A stretch of 64,000 nucleotides of DNA from JBGLNJ01 sp034434835 (GCA_034434835.1 DAOTXX010000119.1:1-64000); one strand, 5' to 3'; positions 1-8,266 are shown, numbered from the stretch's first letter. The notes: a model not told the origin generated them from the sequence alone. Translations and numbers: made by a program.

Positions 1-524
1 CAGCCAACAAGAGCATACGCGCCCAACCGGGCGAAATCTTTGACCAATGGGCCGCTGGATAGCCTACCATGGGGCCTATTGGTCATCCAGCCCCTGTGCG
101 CTGCGCTCGCAGGGGTGCGAAATACAGGCTCAGGCCGATAGTACACTTCGGTCGGCGGGCAGTGCAGTTGCACCAGGTCGAGCGTGTCGGTTTCGAGATT
201 CTTGAGGCTGCGCTCGATGAAGGCGGTGAGGTTTTCGCGGTTGTAGCCGGAGGCGACGTGCGGGTCGAGCCGCCGGCCGGCTTTGGTGGCGATGTGAATC
301 TCTTCGCGCCGCTCGCGCTTGAGGCGAGCCAGCAGCCGCTCACTGCGGCCATCGCCGTACACATCGGCGGTGTCGAACAAGTTCACGCCCAGGTCAACCG
401 CGCGGTGCAGCGCGGCAAGCGAGTCACGGTCGTCCACCGGCCCCCACGTGCCACCAATCGCCCATGCGCCAAAGCTGATAGCAGATACCTTCCATCCGGT
501 TCGTCCCAGTTCACGGTATTCCAT
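1..524 (-). CDS. Aldo/keto reductase, N-terminal part, broken or cut by window edge
   Basis: The reading frame starts at an ATG with an AAGGAG Shine-Dalgarno 7 bases upstream and begins MEYRELGRTG, like the two reductases next to it. The AKR hallmarks are in place: the FDTADVYG segment with catalytic Asp and Tyr, the IATKAGR segment with the Lys, and VQLHCPP with the His. Family similarity stops after PTEVYYRPE (about base 129). The remaining frame stays open to the window start but no longer looks like an AKR and runs through two hairpin sequences. Either an insertion has split the gene or the assembly is imperfect here. It would be the last gene of the minus-strand AKR cluster. Substrate is unknown; an NADPH-dependent carbonyl or sugar oxidoreductase is the family norm. 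Confidence 0.7.
   Translation of the reverse strand, partial: MEYRELGRTGWKVSAISFGAWAIGGTWGPVDDRDSLAALHRAVDLGVNLFDTADVYGDGRSERLLARLKRERREEIHIATKAGRRLDPHVASGYNRENLTAFIERSLKNLETDTLDLVQLHCPPTEVYYRPEPVFRTPASAAHRGWMTNRPHGRLSSGPLVKDFARLGAYALVG
42..84. repeat. Imperfect inverted repeat inside the broken AKR gene
   Basis: GACCAATGGGCC at 42-53 and GGCCTATTGGTC at 73-84 form a 12-bp stem with one G-T pair. A second hairpin (CCCCTG...CAGGGG) follows at about 92-118. Both lie in the stretch where similarity of the reductase is lost, which fits a small inserted element. Confidence 0.55.
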
Positions 525-539
525 GATGTGCTCCTTGCA

Positions 540-570
540 GACCTTCGAGGTTTAAGAAACCTCGAAGGTC
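540..570. repeat. Palindromic repeat GACCTTCGAGGTTT, copy 1
   Basis: A perfect 14-bp inverted repeat (GACCTTCGAGGTTT / AAACCTCGAAGGTC) with a 3-base loop lies between two AKR genes and abuts the stop codon of the upstream one. A near-identical copy sits at 1580-1612. It could act as a processing or termination hairpin on the minus-strand transcript, but there is no U-run. Confidence 0.75.
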
Positions 571-1569
571 TCAATCCGTGATGCGTGCTTTCATCCAGTC
601 GTTCGTGTTGTGAAAGTCGGCCACTGCGTTGCCGGGATGCACCAGCGCATCAAAGCGCGGGCGATCCGAATCGGCCAGCGTCATGCCTAACACGGGAAGA
701 AATTCTTCCAGGTGCGCCAGCGTCTTGGGGCCAATGATGGGCGCGGTGACGCCGGGCTGGTCTTTGACCCACAACAGTGCCAATTGCGCGCCCGTCATGC
801 CGCGTTCCTTGGCCATCTCGGCCACCTGGGCCGCGACCTGCAATCCTTTGGACGTGACACGCGATCGGAACCATTCCGAACGCGCCGCGCGCGAGTCTGG
901 CGGCAGCTCGCTGCTGGATGGATACCGCCCGGTCAGGATGCCACCCGCCAGCGGCGACCAGGGGATGATCGCTATCCCGTAGCGCTGGCACAGCGGGATC
1001 AGCTCGTTTTCGATCCGCCGGTCGAGCAGGTTGTAGGGCGGCTGCTCGCTGATGTAGCGCGCCAGCCCATATCGTTCGCTGAGGGCCAGAGCTTCCATCA
1101 CCATCCAGGCCGGATGTGTCGAGCAGCCGATGTACAGCGCTTTGCCCGCGCGGACCAGGTCGTCGAACGCGCGCAGCGTCTCGTCTTGCGGCATCGTCGG
1201 CGGGCGATGCGCCTGATAGAGGTCAATGTGATCGGTTTGCAAGCGGCGCAGCGAGTCTTCACATGATTTAACGATGTGATAGCGTGACAGTCCCCGGTCG
1301 TTTGGACCTGGCCCCATGACGCCGTTGACTTTGGTCGCCAGCACGATCTGATCCCGGCGGCCATTTTGCTTGAGCGCCTCGCCCACGATGCGCTCACTTT
1401 CGCCATTGTTGTAGACGTTGGCTGTGTCAATAAAGTTGATGCCCGCGTCGAGCGCGCGGTTGATGATGGCGATGGATTCTGATTTACTCGTCGGCCCGCC
1501 AAAATTCATCGTGCCCAGGCAGAGCGGCGAGACCATGACGCCGGTGCGCCCCAGGGATCGATATTCCAT
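571..1569 (-). CDS. Aldo/keto reductase
   Basis: This 332-residue protein has the usual AKR length. It starts MEYRSLGRTG and contains the catalytic tetrad by position: Asp48 and Tyr53 in NFIDTANVY, Lys80 in LATKV, and the His in YQAHRPP. The C-terminal ITGPK-like cofactor segment appears as APIIGPKTL. It resembles the YajO/YghZ/potassium-channel-beta branch, which reduces aldehydes or ketones, including sugar-derived carbonyls, with NADPH in the cytoplasm. It is co-directional with three other reductases and an upstream CoA transferase, so a shared catabolic role is likely. The SD is GGAGGAAAAG directly before the ATG. The true substrate cannot be read from the sequence. Confidence 0.9.
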   Translation of the reverse strand: MEYRSLGRTGVMVSPLCLGTMNFGGPTSKSESIAIINRALDAGINFIDTANVYNNGESERIVGEALKQNGRRDQIVLATKVNGVMGPGPNDRGLSRYHIVKSCEDSLRRLQTDHIDLYQAHRPPTMPQDETLRAFDDLVRAGKALYIGCSTHPAWMVMEALALSERYGLARYISEQPPYNLLDRRIENELIPLCQRYGIAIIPWSPLAGGILTGRYPSSSELPPDSRAARSEWFRSRVTSKGLQVAAQVAEMAKERGMTGAQLALLWVKDQPGVTAPIIGPKTLAHLEEFLPVLGMTLADSDRPRFDALVHPGNAVADFHNTNDWMKARITD

Positions 1570-1579
1570 CTTTTCCTCC

Positions 1580-1612
1580 AGACCTTCGAGGTTTTGGAAA
1601 CCTCGAAGGTCT
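1580..1612. repeat. Palindromic repeat GACCTTCGAGGTTT, copy 2
   Basis: The 14-bp arms are identical to those at 540-570 and are extended here by one A-T pair; only the loop differs (TGG). It lies between the stop codon of the upstream reductase and the SD of the downstream one, the same relative position as copy 1. Confidence 0.75.
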
Positions 1613-1613
1613 G

Positions 1614-2489
1614 CTAAACAAACAACGGTTCGTATTGATTCGCGGTGGCGATGAGCGCTTCTTGCTCGTCCTGGCTCATCGGCGTAAATTTTTCACATGC
1701 CTCCAGAACGAGTGGCAACACGCTGACGTCGCCTACAGTGCACAGCCCGGTCACATCTTGTGAGAGGACGAAATTGACGGACTGTTGGATGTGCTCGACA
1801 TCGGTAAAGGGTTTGTACCATGTCGTATGCGTCTTGGGTAACTCGCCCCAGGGCCGCTCGCACACCGACTTGATAATCATAGTGCCTACGTCTTTGGCCC
1901 GGCATTGGCGCAGCAGTTCTTCGGTGTTGCGGCGATAGACAGGGTTGGCGTATTGGACAAAGTTGATCGGGAACAGCACGGTATCAAAGTCAAAGCGACG
2001 CAGCGCTTCCAGGAAAACCGCGGGCGAGTCCACGCCGTGTCCTGTGATGCCAATGTACCGGGTCAGCCCCTCCTGCCGCGCTTCGATGACGGCTTCCAAC
2101 GCGCCGCCGGGCGCGGTGACCTGATCCAGTTCCTCCATCGTCTTGACCGCGTGTAGCTGAAACAGGTCGAACGAGTCCACGCGCAGGCGTTCGAGCGAGC
2201 GGCGCAGCTCGGCCGCCGCGCCTGCCTTGGTGCGCTCGCCCGTCTTGCAGCCCAGAAAGAAACGCTTGTCCCCTGAAGGGGATCTGCGACGCTCGCGTTC
2301 CATCCACGGGCCGATCCGTAGCTCGGCCTCGCCATACGATGGCGCAACGTCAATGTGATTGACCCCCGCGGCGATCACCTTTTCCATCACAGCATCCGCT
2401 TCGGCCTGCGAGATTTGCCAAAAAGCCGCGGCGCCAAAAATCGCCACGGTGCTCATGTGACCGGTTCGTCCTAATCGTCGAGTCTCCAC
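1614..2489 (-). CDS. Aldo/keto reductase, divergent branch
   Basis: This is a 291-residue AKR-fold protein. I chose the GTG start because AAAGGAG stands 7 bases upstream and the resulting start METRRLGRTG matches its neighbours. A longer frame would run into the upstream gene. The Asp and Tyr region reads NHIDVAPSYGEAE, the Lys lies in LGCKTGERT and the His in FQLHAVK. The second half (ITGHG, PINFVQYANPVYRRN, KSVCERPWG) is typical of the AKR group often annotated as oxidoreductases of radical or ferredoxin context, although no Fe-S cysteine cluster is visible at the C-terminus. It sits between two classical AKRs in one operon. Substrate unknown. Confidence 0.85.
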   Translation of the reverse strand: METRRLGRTGHMSTVAIFGAAAFWQISQAEADAVMEKVIAAGVNHIDVAPSYGEAELRIGPWMERERRRSPSGDKRFFLGCKTGERTKAGAAAELRRSLERLRVDSFDLFQLHAVKTMEELDQVTAPGGALEAVIEARQEGLTRYIGITGHGVDSPAVFLEALRRFDFDTVLFPINFVQYANPVYRRNTEELLRQCRAKDVGTMIIKSVCERPWGELPKTHTTWYKPFTDVEHIQQSVNFVLSQDVTGLCTVGDVSVLPLVLEACEKFTPMSQDEQEALIATANQYEPLFV

Positions 2490-2521
2490 GTCTTTGCTCC
2501 TTTCAATATCCCATTCAGGGA

Positions 2522-3490
2522 TTACCACGCATACGCTTCCGGCGCTTCGCCGCCGGGGCCTGGAAAGATCTCGTCCAGTTTCTTCAACACGTCATCGGAT
2601 AGCTTGAGCGCGACCGCGCGCAGGCTGCCCTCCAGTTGCTCGAGCGTGCGCGGGCCGATGATGGGCGCGGTCACGACCGGGTGGTGCAGCAGCCAGGCGA
2701 GCGCAACCGTCGCAGGATGTTCCCCCAGCTCGCGGCAGAACGACTCGTACTTTTCCAGTTGGGGTCGCGACTTTTCGATCTCGGCCTGACGTTCTGCGGT
2801 TCGCTTGCCTTCGCCGCCCCGTTGCAGCACCCCGCCCAATTTTCCTCCCGCCAATGGGCTCCAGGCAATCAGCCCCAACCCAAACGCTCGACAGGCCGGA
2901 ATGACTTCGAGTTCGATCATGCGCGCGGAAAGGTTGTACAGGCTTTGCTCGCAGACCAACCCCATGAAATGGCGTGCGGCTGCGGTGCATTGCGCCTGGG
3001 CGATGTGCCATCCGGCCAAGTTGCTGCTGCCCACATAGATCACCTTGCCCTGCTGCACCAACGTTTCCATCACCTGCCAGATTTCCTCCCAGGGCGTCTC
3101 GCGATCAATGTGGTGCATCTGGTAGAGGTCAATGTGATCGGTCTGCAAGCGACGCAGGCTGTCTTCGCACGCATGGCGAATGTGATAGGCCGAGAGTCTG
3201 GATTCGTTCGGCCAGTCGCCCATGCTGCCATAGACTTTGGTCGCCAGCACGATCTTGTCCCGGCGGCGTCCCCCCTGGGCCAACCAGCGCCCGATGATCT
3301 GCTCAGTGATGCCTTCACCTTTGACGCGGCCATAGACGTTGGCCGTGTCGAAAAAGTTGATACCCACCTCCAACGCCTTGTCCATGATGGCAAAGCTGTC
3401 GGCCTCGCTTGTGTGTGGGCCAAAGTTCATCGTGCCCAGACAAAGCCGGCTCACCTTCAAGCCAGTGCGACCCAAGTGTGTGTATTCCAT
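2522..3490 (-). CDS. Aldo/keto reductase
   Basis: The protein has 322 residues and starts MEYTHLGRTGLKVSRLCLGTMNFG after a GAGGAG SD. The tetrad is complete: Asp and Tyr in NFFDTANVYG, Lys in LATKVYG, His in YQMHHID. The cofactor loop reads PIIGPRTLEQL. It is closest in appearance to the 571-1569 reductase, so the two are probably paralogues from duplication. It lies 20 bp downstream of the deacylase gene and 32 bp upstream of the next AKR start, consistent with one transcript from about 5845. Confidence 0.9.
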   Translation of the reverse strand: MEYTHLGRTGLKVSRLCLGTMNFGPHTSEADSFAIMDKALEVGINFFDTANVYGRVKGEGITEQIIGRWLAQGGRRRDKIVLATKVYGSMGDWPNESRLSAYHIRHACEDSLRRLQTDHIDLYQMHHIDRETPWEEIWQVMETLVQQGKVIYVGSSNLAGWHIAQAQCTAAARHFMGLVCEQSLYNLSARMIELEVIPACRAFGLGLIAWSPLAGGKLGGVLQRGGEGKRTAERQAEIEKSRPQLEKYESFCRELGEHPATVALAWLLHHPVVTAPIIGPRTLEQLEGSLRAVALKLSDDVLKKLDEIFPGPGGEAPEAYAW

Positions 3491-3510
3491 TTTCTTCTCC
3501 TCTTTGACAT

Positions 3511-4626
3511 TTACGCCTTGAAAAAATCATCAGGATACGGTCCGACCATCGGGTCATCGTCGCGGATCGCCATGATCAGAGTCGCTTCGTGTGGGTAACG
3601 GACGATCCCGTGCGTGCGGTTGATGATCCAGCCTTCGTGCTCGGAGCGCAACACTCCTTCACCCACCGGGCGGCCCCAAATGTCGCGCATCTCGCACAGC
3701 GGGTCGCCTACCCGGACGATGTCGCCCGGCTCGACGAGATGATGGACAATGCACGGGTGCGGCACGCGAGCGGCGGCTCGCCTTCGGCACGGAAAGCCCG
3801 GCTGGACGATCTTGATGCCGGTGATCGTTTCCATCTCGCCGGGCAACATGCCCGCCCAGCGCATCACATTGCGCAGCCCAGCCATACACGCGCGCACAAT
3901 GTTCGGATCGGGCATGTGGCCGGTGCCGAGTTCGGCGGTGAGCGCCGGGATGCGCGCCAGGTTGACGGCCGCCGCCGTCGTCGAGCGGTGCAATTTCTCA
4001 TCTATGTATTTTTCGACCGGGAACTCGTGGACGACCGAGTGACCGTAGGCGACACACATCTCGGCCAGTTTTGCGTCGAGCGCTTGGGCTTCGGCTTTGT
4101 TCTTTTCCGCGTTTCCGTCTTTGCGGTAAAACACCCGGTCACGAAAGACGAATGAGATCGAGTTGGTGGCCGCGCAGTGCAGGTCAAAGTATAGATTGGC
4201 CGTTGCCTTGATATGCTCGAACAGGCGCTCATAGGCTTCTTCCAATGCCGAAGGAGGCGTCTTGTCCGGGTCGAGGGGTTTCTTGGGCTTGCCATCGGGG
4301 AACAGGCGATTCGGATCGCCGTCCAGGTAATACGGCTGGCGTTCCAGCATCTGCAAGCCCGTCGGGCTGAGGGCGGGGATCGCGACAATCGTCCCATGCA
4401 AATCGCGCACCAGTTCCGGTGTGATGAGCTGGTGGATGACTTGAAGCCCGGCATGTTCGGTGCCGTGAATGCCGGCCGTGATCCAGAACGTCGGCCCGTT
4501 TGGCGTTCCTTGAGCGAGGATGACGGGCAAGCGGTCCTTGCCGCTGATGGGATGCTCGATCAGGTCATATTCGCCATAGGTGATTTCGCCCGGCCGGGCG
4601 ATGGCGGTGCCAAGGGTGATTGTCAT
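3511..4626 (-). CDS. Zinc deacylase, succinylglutamate desuccinylase/aspartoacylase family
   Basis: This is a 371-residue member of the M14-like AspA/AstE family, which hydrolyses N-acyl amino acids or related amides using one zinc ion. The first zinc motif is visible as GIHGTEH near residue 52, the third ligand is the His in YFDLHCAA near residue 150, and the general-base Glu is likely in ALTAELGTGH. The C-terminal part (CIVHHLVEPGDIVRVGDPLCEM) forms the biotinyl-like barrel seen in the family. It is embedded between a CoA transferase and reductases. No signal peptide is seen, so it is cytoplasmic. The acyl substrate is unknown. Confidence 0.85.
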   Translation of the reverse strand: MTITLGTAIARPGEITYGEYDLIEHPISGKDRLPVILAQGTPNGPTFWITAGIHGTEHAGLQVIHQLITPELVRDLHGTIVAIPALSPTGLQMLERQPYYLDGDPNRLFPDGKPKKPLDPDKTPPSALEEAYERLFEHIKATANLYFDLHCAATNSISFVFRDRVFYRKDGNAEKNKAEAQALDAKLAEMCVAYGHSVVHEFPVEKYIDEKLHRSTTAAAVNLARIPALTAELGTGHMPDPNIVRACMAGLRNVMRWAGMLPGEMETITGIKIVQPGFPCRRRAAARVPHPCIVHHLVEPGDIVRVGDPLCEMRDIWGRPVGEGVLRSEHEGWIINRTHGIVRYPHEATLIMAIRDDDPMVGPYPDDFFKA

Positions 4627-4696
4627 GCGCTATTCTCCCTGTGAGGATTCGACCTCAGCCCACTGACTGTAGCGAGCGACAACCTGCAGACGGTGT

Positions 4697-5845
4697 TCAG
4701 GTCTTGATCACTCCGGCTTTTTCTAACTCGCTGATTTCTTGCTGGCTCAGGCCCAGTTGTTTTAGTATCTCGGCCGTGTGTTGTCCCAGTGATGGCGCAG
4801 GTGATTGCCCGGACGGCGCGGCAAAGCGAAGCGGCGCAGCAAATCGCGCGCCCACCTCCGTTTGTTGCACCAATCCTCGATGGCGCAGTTGCGGATGATA
4901 CAGCGTCTCGCTGATCTCATTGACCGGTTCGACGCAGGCATCCGCCTCGCGCAGCATTTCCAGCCATTCATCGCGCGTGCGCTGGCGAAGTAGCTGCGCT
5001 AGCTCGTCAATCGCTGTCACATCGAGCTGACGCGCGAGCAGGTCGTTGCGGTTGATCGCGTTGCAGAATGCCGTCCAAAAGTGCGGCTCGAGTATGCCCA
5101 GGCTGATGAATTTGCCGTCGGCTGTTTCATAGACATTGTAACAGGGCAATCCCCCGGAAAGCGGCATCTGTCCACGCGGCGGGTTTTGGCCGGTGGCCGT
5201 GTAAAACGACCCGGCCATCGGCGCCACCCACGACGTAACTGCATCCATCATGGCGACATCGAGATAGGCGCCGTGGCTCGTGTTTTGACGTCCCACGAGC
5301 GCGGCCAGGATCGCAATCGCCGCCAGCATCCCGCCTGCCAGATCGGCGATCTGTACGCCGGGGGGAATGGGAGGGCCACCCGCTGTGCCGTTGAGCGCGA
5401 GCAACCCGCCGATGGCAATATAGTTGAGATCGTGCCCGGCGCGATTCGCATACGGGCCATCCTGTCCGTAACCGGAGAGAGAACAGTACACAATGCGGGG
5501 GTTGACCTGCGTCACCGCGTCATAACCGATCCCCCAACGCTGAGCCGCGCCCGGGCGGAACGACTCGATCAACACGTCCGCCGTCTGCACCAGTTGAAGA
5601 AAAATCTCTTTCCCACGCCCATTACGATAGTTGATCGCTACGCCTTTCTTGTTGCGGTTGAGCACCTCAAACATCGCCAGACCGCCAAAGGCATCGGGGA
5701 TCGTCCGCGCATAATCGCCCACGAGCGGCGTTTCAATTTTGATGACCTCGGCTCCCAGGTTGGCCAGGAGCATGGTGCAGTAGGGGCCGGGCAGCAGGCG
5801 CGAAAGATCAAGGACGCGGGTGCCATCGAGGGGCGAAAGGCTCAT
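4697..5845 (-). CDS. Class III CoA transferase, CaiB/BaiF family
   Basis: The 382-residue product starts MSLSPLDGTRVLDLSRLLPGP. A GTG four codons earlier is an alternative start. Family I/III CoA transferases move CoA between carboxylic acids through an aspartyl-CoA intermediate. The catalytic Asp is most likely the one in GHDLNYIAIGG. The VLIESFRPG and YCSLSGYGQDGPY segments are standard. Length is normal. It heads the minus-strand operon and is divergent from the FtsK-like cassette. It may activate the acid that the reductases and deacylase downstream help to make or degrade, but that is inference. Confidence 0.92.
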   Translation of the reverse strand: MSLSPLDGTRVLDLSRLLPGPYCTMLLANLGAEVIKIETPLVGDYARTIPDAFGGLAMFEVLNRNKKGVAINYRNGRGKEIFLQLVQTADVLIESFRPGAAQRWGIGYDAVTQVNPRIVYCSLSGYGQDGPYANRAGHDLNYIAIGGLLALNGTAGGPPIPPGVQIADLAGGMLAAIAILAALVGRQNTSHGAYLDVAMMDAVTSWVAPMAGSFYTATGQNPPRGQMPLSGGLPCYNVYETADGKFISLGILEPHFWTAFCNAINRNDLLARQLDVTAIDELAQLLRQRTRDEWLEMLREADACVEPVNEISETLYHPQLRHRGLVQQTEVGARFAAPLRFAAPSGQSPAPSLGQHTAEILKQLGLSQQEISELEKAGVIKT

Positions 5846-5929
5846 GATTGGCTCCACAGTGATTTCCTGCCTACATTATACACGAAAAAAGCAGGATAAC
5901 CCAAGATTATCCCAATTTTCTGTTGCCTC

Positions 5930-5959
5930 TTGACTTTTTGGGAATTGTTCCGTTATAAT
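5930..5959 (+). promoter_or_regulatory. Sigma70-type promoter of the FtsK-like cassette
   Basis: TTGACT at 5930-5935 and TATAAT at 5954-5959 are separated by 18 bases. On the opposite strand a TATAAT at 5875-5880 with TTGGGT at 5899-5904 may serve the CoA transferase operon. Confidence 0.75.
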
Positions 5960-5968
5960 GGTCATGCC

Positions 5969-5984
5969 TAGAACACAGGTTCTA
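5969..5984. promoter_or_regulatory. LexA-like SOS box upstream of the FtsK-like gene
   Basis: The 16-base sequence TAGAACACAGGTTCTA is an inverted repeat with perfect 6-bp arms and contains GAAC-N4-GTTC, the core of the Bacillus/actinobacterial LexA box. It begins 10 bases after the -10 element and ends 15 bases before the start codon, where a bound repressor would block transcription. That this organism's LexA uses this core is inferred. Confidence 0.6.
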
Positions 5985-5998
5985 TTCGGTGGGACGAG

Positions 5999-7165
5999 AT
6001 GCCTAATCGTAAGGTGCTTGAACTTCAATCCGATCGCATCGAAATGGTGCTGGCGAACCACAAGGCTCCTGCGCGTGTGACAGGAGGAGTGGTCACGCCG
6101 CGTGTAGTCCAGTTTCATCTTGTCCCGGCGATGGGCACCAAGGTCAACAAGTTGCAGGCGTTGGCCAATGATCTGGCACTCGCTTTGGGCGTGCCCGATG
6201 TGCGCGTATCGAGGCAGGGCAACAGTGTCAGGCTGGAGGTCCCGCGCCAAGATACTCAACCAGTTAGACTGTTGCCGCTCATGGCACAGCTCGCGCAGTT
6301 CCCGCCTACGCAGGGGGGCGCAGGACACTCGACTCAAACCAGGCCAGGTCATCTGTCTTCGATCCCTCCGTTCACGGCTGTGCTGGGCCTGTGTGACGAC
6401 GGCGCCCCGCTCTTGATGCGGCTCTCTTCGCCCGATGTGGCGCACGTCTTGATCTCTGGCACGACCGGTTCCGGCAAGACGGCGCTGTGCCAGACCATGA
6501 TCCTGAGCCTGGCGATGACCCATCGGCGCAGTCAGTTGCAGTTTGTCCTGATCGATCCCAAGCAGCGGGCCTTTGAACCATTCACGTCGCTGCCCCATTT
6601 GTTACAGCCGATCGTCAGCGAGGCGATGGAAGCAGCGAGCGTGTTGGCAGAGTTGGTGCGATTGATGGAGGCGCGAGGACAGACGAAATTGGAAGCAGTC
6701 GAGCCACGGATCGTCCTAGTGATTGACGAGTTGGCAGATTTGGTGCAGGTTGCTGGCAAGGCGTTGAGCGACCCGTTGATGCGATTGGTCCAGCGCGGGC
6801 GCGAATCGGGAATTCATGTCTTAGCGTGTGCGCAAAAGCCCTCTAGCCAGGTGATCGGGCCACTGATCAAGGCCAACTTTCCGGCGCGCCTGGTAGGCAA
6901 AGTTGTTTCTATCGAAGATGCGCGTGTGGCCTCGGGCATTGGAGGGACAGGCGCAGAAAAGCTCGCCGGGCGCGGAGATTTTGTTGCCGTCGCCGCGGGG
7001 CAGGTTGTGCGATTTCAAGTTGCTTACGTCAGTCCAGCGGAAATGCGCCAGGTCATCGCGCAAGGCAGCGCAGTGGTGCACGGCACCAATGCTCTGCGCC
7101 GGTGGAATGTGGTCAACGGACGACCTGGCTTGTTGCGGCAAGCCGCGGCACTTGTGGCAAGGTAA
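5999..7165 (+). CDS. FtsK/HerA-type P-loop DNA translocase-like ATPase
   Basis: The protein has 388 residues. Walker A is SGTTGSGKT at about 153-161 and Walker B is VLVIDELADL with the Asp-Glu at 243-244. These and the QFVLIDPK segment identify the FtsK/SpoIIIE motor fold. The N-terminal 130 residues are unlike the membrane domain of chromosomal FtsK, and no transmembrane segments or gamma domain are present, so this is a small soluble motor. It is first in a tight four-gene operon behind a promoter and LexA-like box, suggesting a role in DNA damage or mobile DNA handling. The ATPase assignment is secure; the biological role is not. Confidence 0.8.
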   Translation: MPNRKVLELQSDRIEMVLANHKAPARVTGGVVTPRVVQFHLVPAMGTKVNKLQALANDLALALGVPDVRVSRQGNSVRLEVPRQDTQPVRLLPLMAQLAQFPPTQGGAGHSTQTRPGHLSSIPPFTAVLGLCDDGAPLLMRLSSPDVAHVLISGTTGSGKTALCQTMILSLAMTHRRSQLQFVLIDPKQRAFEPFTSLPHLLQPIVSEAMEAASVLAELVRLMEARGQTKLEAVEPRIVLVIDELADLVQVAGKALSDPLMRLVQRGRESGIHVLACAQKPSSQVIGPLIKANFPARLVGKVVSIEDARVASGIGGTGAEKLAGRGDFVAVAAGQVVRFQVAYVSPAEMRQVIAQGSAVVHGTNALRRWNVVNGRPGLLRQAAALVAR

Positions 7166-7168
7166 GGC

Positions 7169-7561
7169 ATGAATCGGGTAACGGCGATCCTGGGTTTGGG
7201 CATTGTGGCCTTTGCAGTCACGCTGGCGACCTATGTGGGCACCCATTTGTCGAATGAGGCGGTTTCGGTCTTGACAGGCGCGGCTTGCGGAGTGGGCGCC
7301 ATGTTGCCTGCGACGATTGTCGGCATGGTTTCGCTTTTGCGTCATCGTGAGGCCCCGGCGACTCTGCAGCCGCCCCCTATGTCGTCTGGAACATCTCAGT
7401 ATCCGCCTGTCATCGTCGTGACGCCGCAAGCATTGCCGAATGTAGGGCAGGGACTGTTCCAGCCGGGATTTAGCATGCCATCGGCTGAGCGGAATTTCAG
7501 TGTGATCGGTGAAGAGGAAGGAGGGTGGATTCATGAGCATCGCAGCGGGCTATGCCCGTAA
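7169..7561 (+). CDS. Small membrane protein of the FtsK-like cassette
   Basis: The 130-residue product begins 3 bases after the ATPase stop codon. Two hydrophobic segments (about residues 5-25 and 34-56) are followed by a Pro/Gln-rich cytoplasmic or periplasmic tail. I do not recognise the family. By position it could anchor the adjacent ATPase to the membrane. Its 3' end overlaps the start of the next gene by 29 bases, so the genes are translationally linked. Confidence 0.6.
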   Translation: MNRVTAILGLGIVAFAVTLATYVGTHLSNEAVSVLTGAACGVGAMLPATIVGMVSLLRHREAPATLQPPPMSSGTSQYPPVIVVTPQALPNVGQGLFQPGFSMPSAERNFSVIGEEEGGWIHEHRSGLCP

Positions 7562-7880
7562 GCAATCATTGAGATCGAGCAGTGTGCGCTCGAACGCTCG
7601 CTCGCGCGCGCGTCGCCCGAACATTCGGGGACAGGCGATCAGAATGGAAGCCAGGCGCTTTGGATATTTCCCGCAGTCGTTCGTCTGGCGCGGCAAACGC
7701 TACGAGGTTCATGCCGTCGAGCAGTGTTGGACGATCTCGCGCCGATGGTTCTGGGATGTCGAGCGCCATTGCTTCCGCGTGCGCTGTGCAGAGGGGACAT
7801 TCGAGCTGTACCAGGATGTCAAGCGCAACACCTGGCACATCGAGCGATTTGAGCGGACGGGTGGGGGAGGTGTGATATGA
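7533..7880 (+). CDS. DUF6504-like basic protein
   Basis: The ATG chosen has GGAGG 8 bases upstream; the product has 115 residues. The N-terminal third is strongly basic (RSNARSRARRPN). The rest contains the pattern FVWRGKRYEV-W-RRWF-FRVRC-TFELYQD-W-IER, which recalls DUF6504 proteins. As I remember, these are found next to or fused with ImuB/Y-family polymerase genes in actinobacteria. That would fit an SOS-controlled cassette. The resemblance is by eye only. Confidence 0.5.
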   Translation: MSIAAGYARKQSLRSSSVRSNARSRARRPNIRGQAIRMEARRFGYFPQSFVWRGKRYEVHAVEQCWTISRRWFWDVERHCFRVRCAEGTFELYQDVKRNTWHIERFERTGGGGVI

Positions 7881-8149
7881 TTCAAGAGGGTTTGTTGTGG
7901 TTCGACGACAGTCCGAATCGCGCGTTGACTGACAAGATCGAGCGGGCGGTGTTGCGTTACCAGCAAAAGTTCGGCCATAACCCAGACGTGTGTTACGTCC
8001 ATCCAGCACATCTCCGGGAAGGCAGGTTGAGCCTGACCCAGGGAGTGCAGGTGCTGCCAGCCAAGAGCGTGTTACCTCATCACTTTTGGCTGGGGACCCG
8101 CCAAGCTCAAACTCGTGTGTCTCGATCGAGATCGGCGCGTCGCCACTGA
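7877..8149 (+). CDS. Small conserved-looking protein, unknown function
   Basis: This 90-residue product overlaps the previous gene by ATGA. It begins MIQEGLLWFDD and contains a compact globular core (KIERAVLRYQQKFGHNPDVCYVHPAHL, then VLPHHFWLG). The Arg/Ser-rich tail after HFWLG looks less conserved. I do not recognise a named family. It is the last gene of the four-gene operon and is followed by a strong hairpin terminator. Confidence 0.6.
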   Translation: MIQEGLLWFDDSPNRALTDKIERAVLRYQQKFGHNPDVCYVHPAHLREGRLSLTQGVQVLPAKSVLPHHFWLGTRQAQTRVSRSRSARRH

Positions 8150-8178
8150 TCTTTCCTGACTGCGCCACCCGTCTTCGG

Positions 8179-8215
8179 CGACGATCTCGGGAAACTGAGA
8201 TCGTCGTTCGTTTTC
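8179..8215 (+). terminator. Rho-independent terminator after the FtsK-like cassette
   Basis: CGACGATCTC (8179-8188) pairs perfectly with GAGATCGTCG (8197-8206) around an 8-base loop, followed by TTCGTTTTCT. Confidence 0.8.
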
Positions 8216-8237
8216 TCGAGCCAGTCAAAATTGCCTC

Positions 8238-8266
8238 TTGACACCGGCTGTAACCTATCGTATACT
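8238..8266 (+). promoter_or_regulatory. Consensus promoter of the TetR/beta-oxidation operon
   Basis: TTGACA at 8238-8243 and TATACT at 8261-8266 are spaced by 17 bases. The operator described next overlaps the -10 element. Confidence 0.85.
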
